64,000 nucleotides of DNA from Synechococcales cyanobacterium C42_A2020_086 (GTDB taxonomy: Bacteria; Cyanobacteriota; Cyanobacteriia; Elainellales; Elainellaceae): assembly GCA_015272325.1 (NCBI GenBank), contig JACYLU010000025.1:1-64000 (forward strand), written 5' to 3'. Shown one piece after another: positions 63,871 to 64,000 of the stretch (its first letter is position 1; every line of letters begins with the position of its first letter). The notes beneath the pieces are model-generated. The model saw only the letters and a list, made by a program, of their open reading frames with translations. It had not been told where the DNA came from and made no database searches. A program made the position numbers and the translations under genes.

Positions 63871-64000
63871 AGTAATTCACCCTCATGAATTCAGCGTATG
63901 CAAAGCCGGGCAGAACGACCGAGGAGCTAAATATTGATGAAGCTCAAACCCGTTCAGAGCGTCTGAGGTTTGCGTTGGTTTTGCGTGTTCAATGCTTCTT

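Overview
The window is chromosomal DNA of a cyanobacterium, probably a filamentous Leptolyngbya-like lineage (the lineage is inference). The phylum rests on a photosynthetic NDH-1 subunit (NdhL), the photosystem II factor Psb28, several small families largely confined to cyanobacteria (DUF2555, DUF3007, DUF1350), a Psb32-like TPM protein and a Gly-tailed RRM protein. I saw no tRNA, rRNA, CRISPR array, prophage or intact insertion sequence. About 52 genes are supported, on both strands, mostly as single genes or short operons.

Layout: 0.5-7.7 kb, a bisphosphate nucleotidase and a surface-polysaccharide group (WecB/TagA/CpsF glycosyltransferase, Wzc-like tyrosine kinase, Wza-like export protein), all on the minus strand. 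7.9-18.3 kb, housekeeping genes: DAO-type oxidoreductase, YggT, coaBC, DUF2555, an esterase divergent from purH, a 2OG-Fe(II) oxygenase, DUF1350, a Cys-cluster protein, then ndhL-DUF3007-trpA. 18.6-22.5 kb, a hypothetical gene, two tandem DUF4126 membrane proteins and a WcaI-like glycosyltransferase. 22.5-24.4 kb, a MITE-like element next to a fluoride-riboswitch-controlled operon (two CrcB exporters plus a DUF190 protein). 24.5-27.7 kb, a NitT/TauT-type ABC ATPase and a fused two-domain permease with no binding protein. 28-31 kb, an RRM protein, a fasciclin lipoprotein, an anti-sigma (RskA-type) fragment and a decayed transposase. 31.2-38.2 kb, glgP-pyk-gpmA and a GH13 amylase, a route from glycogen to pyruvate. 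38.4-48 kb, DUF547, a TIGR04283 glycosyltransferase, a helicase, a degenerate histidine kinase, a MalK-type ATPase, an atypical response regulator, glutaredoxin-BolA and a secreted repeat protein. 48-64 kb, an S8 protease with P-domain, moaB, psb28, an SLH/amidase fusion, small membrane proteins, a TPM protein, cobH, glgB and putA.

How the genes work together: glgB builds glycogen branches while glgP, the GH13 enzyme, gpmA and pyk take glucan towards pyruvate. The CrcB pair exports fluoride, and its leader carries a textbook fluoride aptamer whose pseudoknot competes with a terminator. grxD and bolA form the usual Fe-S/iron-sensing pair. ndhL and psb28 serve the photosynthetic membrane.

The most unusual signals are non-coding: the fluoride riboswitch operon with a DUF190 (PII-like) gene; a 395-bp element bounded by 17-bp inverted repeats ending about 30 bp from that operon's promoter; an in-phase array of 11-bp repeats directly before the GH13 start codon; and a recurrent pattern of perfect or near-perfect 9-19 bp tandem duplications in intergenic DNA across the window.
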